64,000 nucleotides of DNA, taken from the NCBI GenBank assembly GCA_963556145.1, contig OY744470.1, positions 3,534,001 to 3,598,000 on the forward strand, written 5' to 3'. Source of the stretch: Hygrocybe punicea (taxonomy: Eukaryota > Basidiomycota > Agaricomycetes > Agaricales > Hygrophoraceae). Made by a program: the position numbers and the translations under genes. Under the pieces are notes generated by a model. It was not told where the DNA came from, made no database searches, and saw only the letters and a program-made list of their open reading frames with translations. This document shows positions 31,808 to 42,400 of the stretch, in pieces. The stretch's first letter is position 1; every line of letters starts with the position of its first letter.

Positions 31808-34800
31808 ATGCTCACTTCCCTTCAATTTCTTCTTCAACTTTTACTGTCTCTCACCATCCATGATGCAGTTTGCAAGGCCACTACCCACCCCACCCATATC
31901 AAACCACTCGTAAAACAACTCACCGATCTTCGCAAGACTTCTTTGGCCATGGTATAGTTTTGTATTCTGTTCTCACTAGCATAATGCTTACTGTACCAAT
32001 CCGTTCAGTTCACCAGGCCGTGTGACACGTGACACCACTGGCGAAATGACCAAGCTGCCAGAAGTGGCCATGACATGTGACAGGTGGCCGATTTTGCCAC
32101 ATCATTAATATACATATTTCCGCAAAAAATTTAGTACCATAGCTCCAATGCTCGAGCATAAGATTCCCCCCAAAATTCTCCAACTCAGGCTCCCTAGTCA
32201 ATCTTTATCCGTCCAAGATTTTCTTACATTTAAAATTCCCCCAAAATCCAATGCACCACCTCAGCTTCAGGCCAAAAAAATTTCCTTGTCTAGACTGCAG
32301 CCCAATGCTTCTCCAGATGACATTGCAACACTCCTTGCTGCTCCGGTACCCTCCCAATCTATCATCAAAGACCTCATCAGATGCGTAACATCATCCTCCC
32401 CACGGATTGCAAACTCTGTGGTACATGGATCAGCGGCGAAATTCCCCCTTTGGGTTATCACCTACTGGAATGAAGTCCATCTCGTTCTCGACAACCAGCA
32501 GAGCTGGATGCTATCCTATCAGACCCTGAAAAGCCTTCATAGACAGGGAGCCATGGTCCAGGAGCTGGTGGAGAGAGTCTACATGTCCCTGTCCCAGTTG
32601 CCGTGGTTTGGATCAGTTGAAGGGTTTAGTAACATGAGCAAGATTATCCACTTACACAAATATGCTACATCAGGCTGGCTTGATACAGCCCACGAGAATC
32701 AAATGCTTGACCTGCTCATGCACGAGATCAACAATTGCCACGATGATTCAACAAAAGTTACGATACAAGATGCCTACTTCATCTCCAGTCTTCGCAATGC
32801 GTATTCTGCTCACCACCACCAGCGGCGTGAAGGTTCTCAACCACGTCATTTGGACATCATAGGGAAGTCACTAATTTCAGGAAAATACAATCAGTTAAGG
32901 ACAATCTATAACTGCAAAGACACTCATTGGGTTGCCCTCATTGTGGACTTCCTTAACCAAATGATTTGGCATGGGGATTCACTGGACTGGGAAATGGAAG
33001 CGGAGGTGAAGGGTCTTCTGGACTGGTGGATCAAAAACTTCACATTGGCGACATTCAAATACAAAAAGATGTTAATCACTTACCAAAACGACACATTCTC
33101 GTGTGGTCTTCTTGCCAGAAATGCACTTGCACACCATTTTCTACCACAATGGTACCCATTGACTGATCGGCACCATGTAGCCATAGCTAGGCTCCAGGTA
33201 CTCTTACATGTCTGTGAAAGGCACCAAGATCAGGTGTGTTACCTTCAAGCAGGCGTAGAACCCTGATCTTATGTATCACAGCAGACGAATGCCACATTCC
33301 GGCATGAGGTAAACCTGCCAGTCATGATTGCCTCAGTGTTGGATGAAGAGATTGAGGACTCAGACTTTGAGATGAGGTCTGCCCATGCCTCATCCGATGC
33401 GGAACATCTTGGCGAAATGGACGACGCCAAGTCATCATTATCCGAAACCTCATCCAATAACGAGAGTACATCCGATGATGACAACATGTCAGAAGCCTCG
33501 GATGAGCTTCTACCTGCTGAATCAAAGGCAGTTAGCTTGTCGGCACCAGCAACCAAGATCAGCATTGAATCATCTGTGTGAGTGGCACTTGGAGCTGGAA
33601 AAGCGCCACTGTTGGCCTACTTCAAGAAGTGTTCCAGTGAAGAATACTCTGCAAATCTGGCAAGGGATGAAGAGATAATGCAGCATGAACTGGAGGATAA
33701 GAAGATTATGGAAAAAGAAGTTAGACAACGAAGGATTCTAGAAAAAAAGGAAAAGGCCAAGCTCCGCCAACGTAGACATCGCGAGAAAAAGCAGGAAAAG
33801 GAAGTTGCTGAAGGCATCCACAGCCCCAGGGGTACCAAACGAAAGATTGTTCCAGCCGAGTTGACGGATTCTGGACTGTCAATGAAGCGAAGGGTCACTC
33901 TAGCAGAGGAAACTCGCCCTGCCCGCCTGCTCACAAGGATGATCAGAGAGAAGGATAGAAAACCGCAGGGTAGAAAACGCAAAAAACAGCCACGTCAAGC
34001 CCAACACACCAACTGGTTTACTCCGGTGTGTTGGGCCATGATTGAACGGGCAGCCAAGGCAGCAGGATGGAAAATGAGTGCGACCCAGATAGTACACATC
34101 ACAAAGACTCAGAATCCAGAGATCTTCGAGAAACTGACTCGGGAGACAGTCCAAGACTGGATTGATCACACCGGCCCCCAACCTAGGTGGTCAGATTCAA
34201 CGTTGAAGCGGATCGCGGCTGGGAATGCACCTGGACACCCAAATGGAGGTAAAAGAGGGGTATTGGTCAGTTTCAAGTTGATCTTGTGGAAAGAGGCACT
34301 TACTAAAGATTTCCCAAGGCCACATATCCTGTAGTTGTCAAGAAAATCAAGAGTCGGCTCTTGGCACTCCAGAATGGACATGTTCCCTTGACAGTGATCA
34401 CAGCATGCGGTATAATGGTCGCCACAATTATACGTGAGGAGCCCACCATTATGGAACGAGTCTTCAATGACAGATCCACTTTCCGTGCATCGGATACCTT
34501 CGTGAGGCGATGGCTTCACAGTGCCATGGGTTGGAGTCGTTGAAAGGGTACTCGAGCTGCCCAAAAACTCCCAGTTGACTGGGAAGATCAGTGTGAGAAA
34601 GCCGCAATAAGGAGGGCCTACCTGTTGAAGAAATATGACATCCCTGCTGAATTGTACGCTAATTCGGATCAGACACAACATCTGTATGCGGCTGGCGACA
34701 AGTTGACGTACGCAGAGACTGGTTCCAAGCAAGTCTCAGTAATCGGAGGAGACGAAAAACGGGCATTCACCGTTATGGTTACAATAGCCAGTAATGGCAT

Positions 34801-37096
34801 CTTGCTTCCGTTCCAGGCCATATACCACGGGAAAACTGAGCGATCATGCCCAGATCCAAAATCGCCTGGTTACAATGCAGCAATTGCTGCCGGATTCCGA
34901 TTCGAATTTTGGGGCACCAAGACTTATTGGGCAAATCAGCAAACCATGAAGAACTTTGTTAATTACATTCTGGCACCTTACTTCGAGGAGAGCAAGGCCA
35001 AATTAGGTTGTCCATCTGATCAACGATCACTCTGGGTGATTGACGTGTGGTCCATACATCGATCCGAAGAATTCCTTGACTGGATGTATGCAACACATCC
35101 AACGATCCTCATCGACTTTGTCCCCGGTGGCTGTACTGGTGTGGGGCAGCCTTGTGATGTCGGCATACAGAGGCCCTTCAAACATATCACAAATCAATGC
35201 TATCTAGAAGATGTCGTGGACATAACACTTACCCAGATTGATAACACGGAGGATATCAGGGTGGACGAACATCTGCCAACACTCCGGAATGCAAGTGTTA
35301 GGTGGTTGTGGAAAGCGTATGAAGTCTTGAATAACAAGGAGATTGTGCAGAAGGTTAGTGATGGGATTACCAGGGATCATGAAATACTGACTGACACTAC
35401 ACTTGAAACAGGCATTCAAGCTATGTGTCGTCAGGGAGTGGGATCTGTCCCACAGCAAATTAAGGTCACACGAGATGAAAAAAAAACTAAGGGACTTACG
35501 CAACAAAAACAACCCATTTTGGATCGAATTGAATGGTGAACATCACCATCATACCCAGCCAGCGACAAGCACTATTGTTGCCGAAGACATGTTGGTAGAC
35601 CCCGAAGGCGACGAAGAACTAGATGACAGTGATATCAGCCTCAAAGATGTTATGGCAGCAACTCACCAAGAGCCTATATGCAACCAAGGCATCTCATTGC
35701 GCAAGAACAGTGGCTTGACAATGGTGGTGGATGCAGAAAGTGTTGATGAGGTGCCAAAGACAAAGACTGTGGAAGAGGGAAGAGGTAAGCGCAAGAAGAC
35801 GGCCAACAGGCTGTACTGCCTATCTGATTCCACACGGCATTGGGACAACAAGGCTTCTGACGAGGAGTGAAGGACCGGAACCATTGTTTCGTATGATTAT
35901 TGCCAAATTTGTATATACATTCTTAAAAGGGAATGCTCCGGTCATTTCGCCGTTTTTGCTGGTGATGCATGACAGGCATCACATTTCGCCATTTTTGCAT
36001 TGCGTGTGATGTGTGACCGGCGAACTGAACGGATTGGTACAGTACCATCTAGTGTTGCCACCGCTCCGCTCAGCTTGGCTCCCACTCTGCTTCTGTGGCT
36101 TTTTCCAAATCCATCAAGCCAAGCCACGTTGAACCGCTCGAAACCGCTCAAGCCACAGCTTTCAGCCACATTTCAAGATTTTATGCAGGAACCCTTCAAA
36201 GGCTCATAGAATATAGTTTAACTAGGTTCCTTATAACTATTAGTGGCTTTCCAGCTTATTTTAAACCAGCCTGTCCTCAGATATAAGGTGTGCACCGTTG
36301 CTGAGGCAGATGTGTTCATAGACCTGTCACACCTGTCACCATTTGTGATCCTGTCACCATTTCTTGATCAGGTGTCGAGAGAAGTCCTGCGAGGCAGTGC
36401 GAGCCCAATCATGCTTATATAGTGCTAGAAATTTTATCTATACAATGCCCAAAGTCTATGTATGAGATTTACAACATGTCTACACAAGAACACAAGTTCG
36501 GAGTAGTGTTTCCTTTTTCCATTGGCTCAAGCTGTGGCCAGCAGCTCCAAGCAGGCTGATCAGGTAGCCGCTTTCGAGCCAAGCGGCGGCAACACTAGTA
36601 CCGTCTACTGCTGCATAGCTCTTTGCCATTTTGGGGTAACCTCTCCACTGTTCGACAACTCTCTACTGATATTTGTCCAGAGTATACATCCAAGCCAACA
36701 GGATAGTTGCGGCTGGTTGGGTGATAGCACTCATCCTTCTCACCAGCATCTGCTCCATGTATGATTATGCAGACGGCGACAGATTCCAAGTAGGTCCAAG
36801 TCACCATTCCCTGCCTGCCTTTCTTTTCTGACAATGACCTATGACCAAAGGCACGAGTGGATGCTGTGGGACCTGTTGTCTTCACCCTCATCAATACCTT
36901 GCCGGGGTTCGCCGTCACCACTCTACTTTGCACAGAAATGATCCTCAAGTCAGAGTCTCCTGCGGCCGGCGCCCTCCAAATGCTCCTAGCAATTTTGCCT
37001 GGGTTGTTGCAGGTGCTCGGAGAAGCCCTGTTGATCTATCGGAAGTCTTTGACTGTAGTTCCGAATTCTGGTAGTGAAATGCCAAGGTATGCATGA
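31808..37096 (+). CDS. M gene copy 1: small membrane protein with TE-filled intron
   Basis: Exons are 31808-31951, 36619-36635 (17 nt), 36681-36789 and 36851-37096, giving about 171 aa. It begins with a hydrophobic signal-like segment (LQFLLQLLLSL). Further hydrophobic segments are near IVAAGWVIALILLTS, VVFTLINTLPGFAVTTLL and LLQVLGEALLIY, so it is predicted multi-pass. Intron 1 is 4.67 kb because two transposons sit in it; in M2 and M3 it is about 60 nt. All splice sites and phases are intact, so the gene may still work if the long intron is removed. Function unknown; I do not recognise the family. Confidence 0.65.
31991..36042 (+). mobile_element. 4.05-kb TA-inserting DNA transposon with Ulp1-like and DDE domains
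   Basis: The termini are CTGTACCAATCCGTTCAG and its reverse complement, flanked by TA (31989-31990 and 36043-36044), as in the Tc1/mariner/pogo superfamily. The same ancestral site is empty in M2 and M3. Subterminal GAAATGACC/GGTCATTTC motifs occur at both ends. Its gene runs in the same direction as the host gene. Confidence 0.88.
32148..35870 (+). pseudogene. Transposon gene: Ulp1-like cysteine protease, acidic linker, DDE transposase
   Basis: The first part (32148-33218) ends in a C48-like domain with THW, a GDSLDW Asp and QNDTFSCG, giving candidate His, Asp and Cys catalytic residues. A 48-nt intron (33219-33266) leads in frame into an acidic Ser-rich linker. After a TGA (33579) a K/R-rich coiled coil and transposase N-terminus follow. 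A 54-nt intron sits near 34266-34319. The DDE_1-type core has NSDQTQHLY, WVIDVWSIHRS and GGCTGVGQPCDVG. Another TGA lies near 34541, and a frame change near 35410 precedes the tail (KLRDLRNKNNPFW). Few lesions suggest recent activity. Confidence 0.7.
36050..36597. mobile_element. 548-bp hAT-like MITE
   Basis: The terminal repeats are TAGTGTTGCCACCGCT on the left and TAGTGTTGCCGCCGCT on the right. The 8-bp duplication is GTACCATC (36042-36049) and GTACCGTC (36598-36605), with one mismatch. The first base of the left duplication is the last base of the TA transposon, so the MITE arrived second. It has no coding capacity. Confidence 0.8.
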
Positions 37097-37439
37097 TATT
37101 CATCACAGTACTCCGCTGTTGCCAACCAACCTGAAAGCTTGGCTTGATCAATGCTTGGCTTGATCAATGCTTGTCCGTTGAAAGAAGACTGTTGGAAATA
37201 CGATCGCACAATGCTTTCTACCGCTCCATTGACATGTCCTAGCTACCCTGGAGTAATCATTCATTCACGCTCTGTACGCACTATCGTGGATCATTAACGA
37301 CGGAGCGTCGAGCACGGGACTGAGTCGCTTTCCATCAGCCTCAGTGACTATCTGAAGAGTATCTCGAATGGTTGAAAGTCTCGTTGTGAAAGGCGGACAG
37401 GACAAATTTGAAAACCATTGGCAGCGTTTATTGAGGTTT
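37097..37439. other. Intergenic spacer between M1 and B remnant
   Basis: No gene was seen. It is nearly identical to 50533-50858 in the second copy of the duplication, apart from a repeated GCTTGGCTTGATCAATG here. Confidence 0.5.
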
Positions 37440-38172
37440 GATGTTGAATATCGTGAGGGAGCGTCTTTCCGATCTGGGTCCTCATTACCAGCTCGTGCTT
37501 GAGCGCTTGAGCTCGGTTCAAGTTCTGTTTTATGTCGGCCATTTACGGAAACCTTGTGTTGGATTCTGCGTCGGGTGCGATATGAAGCTGCCTTTGACGT
37601 CCGGTTCCCTCTGTCTTGCTTTTGCCTCGAGGTCAGTGGACGGACAATCTCTAACGCCTGGTCGATCTAACGCTACCCATTTTGTATTAACCTTGGGGCC
37701 CAACGGACGTATTATCTATCTGAATAGGTATATACGATGCAGAAGAGAAAAGGTCTTTCTCAGAGCCCAGGCCTTTTCTTTCCAGCCAAATGTCGAAACA
37801 GAATCAGCCAAAAGGGCCGCTTGTGATAAGGATGAAGTCACTGTCAGTGCCGCTGTGAGTCGCGCTTTTTGGCTGAAGTCCGCTTTTTGGCTGAAGTCGT
37901 TTGGCTGGTATAAGCTGAAATCTGGTGATCGTGATCTTGTAACATCCTGCCGTCCTCGATGGCGTGGTCTTTGATTCTCTAGATCTTCCCTCACCTCATT
38001 TCTGAGGGAACCACCAATAGTCTCTTGAAGGTAATCTGATCTTGCGAACACGGCGTGTGACAGCAGAATTTGGTTCAGATGAGAACTGTTTGCGAATGAT
38101 ACCCTCACACGAGGAGGCGCAATCTGCTTTTGTGTGCGTATGCAAGGACGGATAGATAGTTGCTGATCTACA
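37440..38172 (-). pseudogene. Old remnant of gene B last exon (copy I)
   Basis: The minus strand is a degraded relative of the B gene's final exon. Local matches include the stretches read on the plus strand as TACCAGCTCGTGCTT, CCTCGAGG, AACGCCTGGTCG, GAATCAGCC and AACTGAAATC. They occur in the same order as in 39540-40360. No long frame survives. The block ends abruptly at 38173, where M sequence begins. Confidence 0.6.
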
Positions 38173-38233
38173 TATGCAAAGAGGGCATCATTCCCTGCCT
38201 CCCTTTCTTTCTAACGATGACCTATCACCGAAG

Positions 38234-38482
38234 GCACGAGTGGATGCTGTGGGTCCCGTTGTCTTCACCCTCATCAATACCTTGCCGGGGTTCGCCGTCA
38301 CCACTTTGCTTTGCACAGAAATGATCCTCAAGTCAGAGTCTCCTGCGGCCGGCGCCCTCCAAACGCTCCTCGCATTTTTGCCTGGGTTGTTGCAGGTGCT
38401 CGGAGAAGCCCTGTTGATGTATCGGAAATCCTTGACAGTAGTTCCGAATTCTGCTACGTCTACTGGTGAAATGCCAAGGTAA
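38234..38482 (+). pseudogene. M gene copy 1b: last exon only
   Basis: This is an intact copy of M exon 4 (ARVDAVGPVVFTLINTLPG to GEMPR, stop TAA), with the end of the preceding intron from about 38174. Exons 1-3 are missing; they are present in the corresponding M3 (52602-53288). It is a deletion relic. Confidence 0.75.
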
Positions 38483-39461
38483 GATTGTGTCACATCCGCT
38501 GCCTCCCACCATGTTTGATAACGTCCTTAAAAGTTCGGCTTGATGACCGTTCATCAACATTTTTCGGTCAATGCGAGACTGCACGTTCTACCCTTTCCCA
38601 CACACATGCTATCCACTCTCCGTCCTTGCTGTGAATCGAACATTCACACAAAAGTTCTAGAATTAGGATCTGACAATTTCATCCGGGGATTATTGATTTA
38701 CCGCTATGTCTACGAAAGATGCCCGGCAAGCTCTCAGTTCTCAGTTCTGGTTCCAAAAGACTTGTTTATTTCAGTTGGAATCCTTGAGCAAAATCCGGAC
38801 ATCCCTCCGTTTCCAAAGAACTTCTTGTTTAGATCATTCCGATTGGGGTTCAATGTCTGTGCCGGTGGTGAGACGTTGTTCAGTGGGCCGCCTGACACGG
38901 CGACGACCATATGGAACGGAAATATCAGCTGCAGGGAACCCCTTGCATCCCATCGATCATCTTCCCGATCTGTTGTTCTAATGTGTCTCCTTGGATTTCC
39001 CTTTAGGGAAAAAGGCCCAGGAGAAGAGATATCGGAACTCACAAATTTAAAGTCGGCGAGTAGTTCGCCAAGTTTGAAAGATGTGGACCCTCAAACCCAG
39101 AACTAGTTAATGCCGCGGCGGCCGTGAGACTCGGAGGTATAATGAACCTATGTCTATCTGTACAGCCCGCAGCACACGGTTACCACTTCTTGCGCGCCAA
39201 AAGGTCAGCGCTCAGCTCGAGTTCACTCAATATTACGTAGAGAGAAAGAGCATCATGAAAAGGACTGCCGAAGTTTCAATATAGCGTCGTTAATGTCAGG
39301 ATGAAGGTGGGTTTCGCAAGCAGACTTTCCCAAAACCAAGTGAATCCGCAAGATCTGGTCTATCATTATAGCAAGTATGTATCGACAAGCTGACGTGGTC
39401 GCAAGATAATTAATTAAATCGGGGGGATTGAGGCCAACCTCGGCCTGATCGAAAAAAACGC
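38483..39461. other. M1b-B1 spacer
   Basis: This is the counterpart of 53289-54212. Open frames exist, but in all frames compared most differences between the copies would change amino acids, so I consider it non-coding. It contains a ~66-bp inversion relative to the other copy (38937-39004). Confidence 0.5.
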
Positions 39462-42400
39462 CTAACCCTGCTCTGCCGTCGTGGAACTCGTTAGGCGCGG
39501 TCTCCTGTGTTTCGGCTTCCGCTCAGGCTCGAATTCTTCATCACCACCAGCTCGTGCTTCACTCGTCCGCGCTCGTTTAAGTTGTTTCTTACGGCGGCCA
39601 TTTGCAGTATGATTTTCTTCTTCTGCTTCGGCGGAACCGGCATTGGACTCCACGTCCGGCTGAAATGAAGCTTCGTCCACGTCTCGTGGGTTTCTCCGTC
39701 TTGGTTTCCCCTCGAGGCTGGCTGACGTCGACGGAGGGTCTTTGACGCCTGGTCGGGGTGCTATTTCTTCAATTTTAACGTTACCCGTGGTATTGTTGGA
39801 TCGACCTTTCCTTCTGCGCTTGGCACTGGGACCTCCCACATCACCATCGTTATCTGAATACGATGCGGTAGAAAAAGAGTCTTGTTCTGAACCCAGGTCT
39901 TTCCCTATTGATGTCGACGCAGAATCAGCCGGAAGGGGCGCCGGTGACAAGGACGAACTGTCCGAATGACACGATCGGGAGGCCACACGAGGGGAACCCG
40001 CTGAATTGCCACCGTCAGTGACAGTAGTGGTATCTCGAAAGGAGAGTCTGCTCAAGGCTGATTTGCTTTTCGCTTTTCGGCTGTAATCCTCTCCGCCTTG
40101 AGGCAAGTAGTATACTTCTTGTTCCCGCAGTAGATCGACTCCCACCAGCTGACGTAAAATCCCAACGAGGTATAAACTGAAATCCAGCGATTCGATATCT
40201 TGTATCATCCGACCGCCTTCCTCAACGGTCGCGTATCCGTGGTCTTCAATTTCCTGATCTTCCATCAGCTTCCCATCTCCAAGGGAACAACCTGGAACGA
40301 GGAAGTAGACTCGAGGTCCGCCTTCCTCTCGAGGTAAACTGATTTTGTGAAAACGGCAATTAGAGCGCGTCACTGGAGAACCGGAGCTAATGGGAGATCG
40401 CTGAGAAGCACTCTGTTCCGACCGGGAGGGGCTGGCTAATGAAATACGAGGGGGAGGAGGAGGAGGAGGAGGAGGAGGAGGAGGGCGAGGTCGAACAACC
40501 TGCTTGTGGCGGTGATGTTGTGTGACCTGGGATAGCGGCGGTTGAGGTTGATGTTGATGACGAATAGTGCCGTGGGTATGGAGTAGAGGATGGTTATTAT
40601 TGTTAGAGCTGCGAGGGTGTCGATCTACAGACGGCGAGGATGGCATAGCTGGAAAAGAGACATTACTGGGAGTGTCGGACAAAATGGAGGAGGCACGAGA
40701 GGTATTTGACTGCCGGGATGTAGCATTCTTGAGGCACTAGTGGCGCCTGAACTCGTGGAGTAACTATCTCTGGAGCCATCTTCTCTGGAGGCCTGAATGA
40801 CGTCCCTAACCTTTTCTTTCCCCTTTCCCTTCTCTCTTAGCCGAGTAGATTTGCCACGTGTAGGTGTTGTAGATGATGCTGAGAGGGTTCGTTGACGATC
40901 AAGGGACCACGATTTCCGTCTTCGTTTCAATGGCCGAAGGGGCTTACCAAAATCCACCCCTCCAGTTCCATTCGTATGGGACGACAGCTCCTCCACGACA
41001 GCTCCTCCAACAGCTCCGCCATCCGCGGGCTTATTGTCCGATATCTGTTGTTCCTCCAGAGTCCCTGAATGCTGCGATGAACTGCGATTATTTCAGACAA
41101 GGAACCAGAATCGTCACTTCAGTTAGCACTTACCTATCCATCCTAGGGTCTATGTTGCTGCTGTGTGGTTGTATATCTTTGGCTTCGCCCTCTGATTGTT
41201 CACCACCTGTTTTTTCATGATTACTTCTGACCTGTGAGGGATCATCGGTAGAATGAATAGCAGTTTCCATAAGATTAGCAGGAGGGTCCTTTGTGTCCGT
41301 ATCATCGTCTTGAGACAGACCCAGATCGAGACTTGGGTTACCATCGGGATCCGCATCCTCCGCATGGGGTACGATGAGGACGCTGCTGTCCTCTGGAGCA
41401 TGGTGAGAGTCTTGTGGGGTGTCTGATGCGACATCGGCCTTAGACTCAGCTTCCGAAGGATATAAAAGGTCGAAATCCTCCAGATCTGCGTCTCTGAAAT
41501 TCGCTGGACTTGAGTCGGGCCCCTGAAGGCCCAATTCCTTTTTGAAAGTGGACGAAGAAGAGGTAGTTGAATGTTCATTCTCCTCCTCTTCCGGGGACTC
41601 GAGCCCGTACTCGTGTTGTCCTGGATTGGTCATTAGGAACTCTGATCCTGGAGTGGACAAACAATATGGGTAAGGATCTGAACAGAGGGTCGGAGTCGTA
41701 GGGTCTGGCCTATGAACAATAGGGACGACAGAGGGCATCACAACAATCTGAGGATGACCGTCGGGATCCGTATACGGCTGGCGCTCTGACAAGGACAACT
41801 CTGGGAGAGCAGACTGTTGTGCCAAAGGCCCTTCCAGCTGTACCTCAGAACTCGAAATCTCTTGGTTTTCAGGCACCTCATTGTTATCAACCGTACGGCT
41901 ATGATCGGCCGCTTGATCTGCAGTCTCCACGTCAATTCGCGGTTCCATGATGGTTAAGGGGTCCGAAGGATTGTCAATCGATAGTTCAATGCTATTCTCC
42001 ACCTCAGGCGTTTCCGTATCATCAAGCTGGCGCTGGGTACTGGGTGATCCAGGCCCAGATTCGCTCCCATTTGCAGGCGTAAACAAACCGCTCGTAGTCA
42101 CGACAGAGAGAGATTGCCGCATTTGCATGGCTTTGAGAACGGCGGTTGGCACGGGAACAGCGACGGGGGTGGGCATGCCCGGGGTGCCAACCGGACTGAA
42201 CAGGAACGCAGGCGTCCCGGGAAGACTCAAAATCATGGGGGCACGGACAGGACTCGGTGAGTTGTGGGGCAAAGACGACGGTAGGGTTGGGTCGGGGACG
42301 TTTGGGTCAGCTGATATGGGCATAGGAATCCCGTTGTGCATCTCGCGTGTCGCTTCACGTCCAGGGCTCTCGGCATAGTTCGGAAGGTCTTCCTTCTGTG

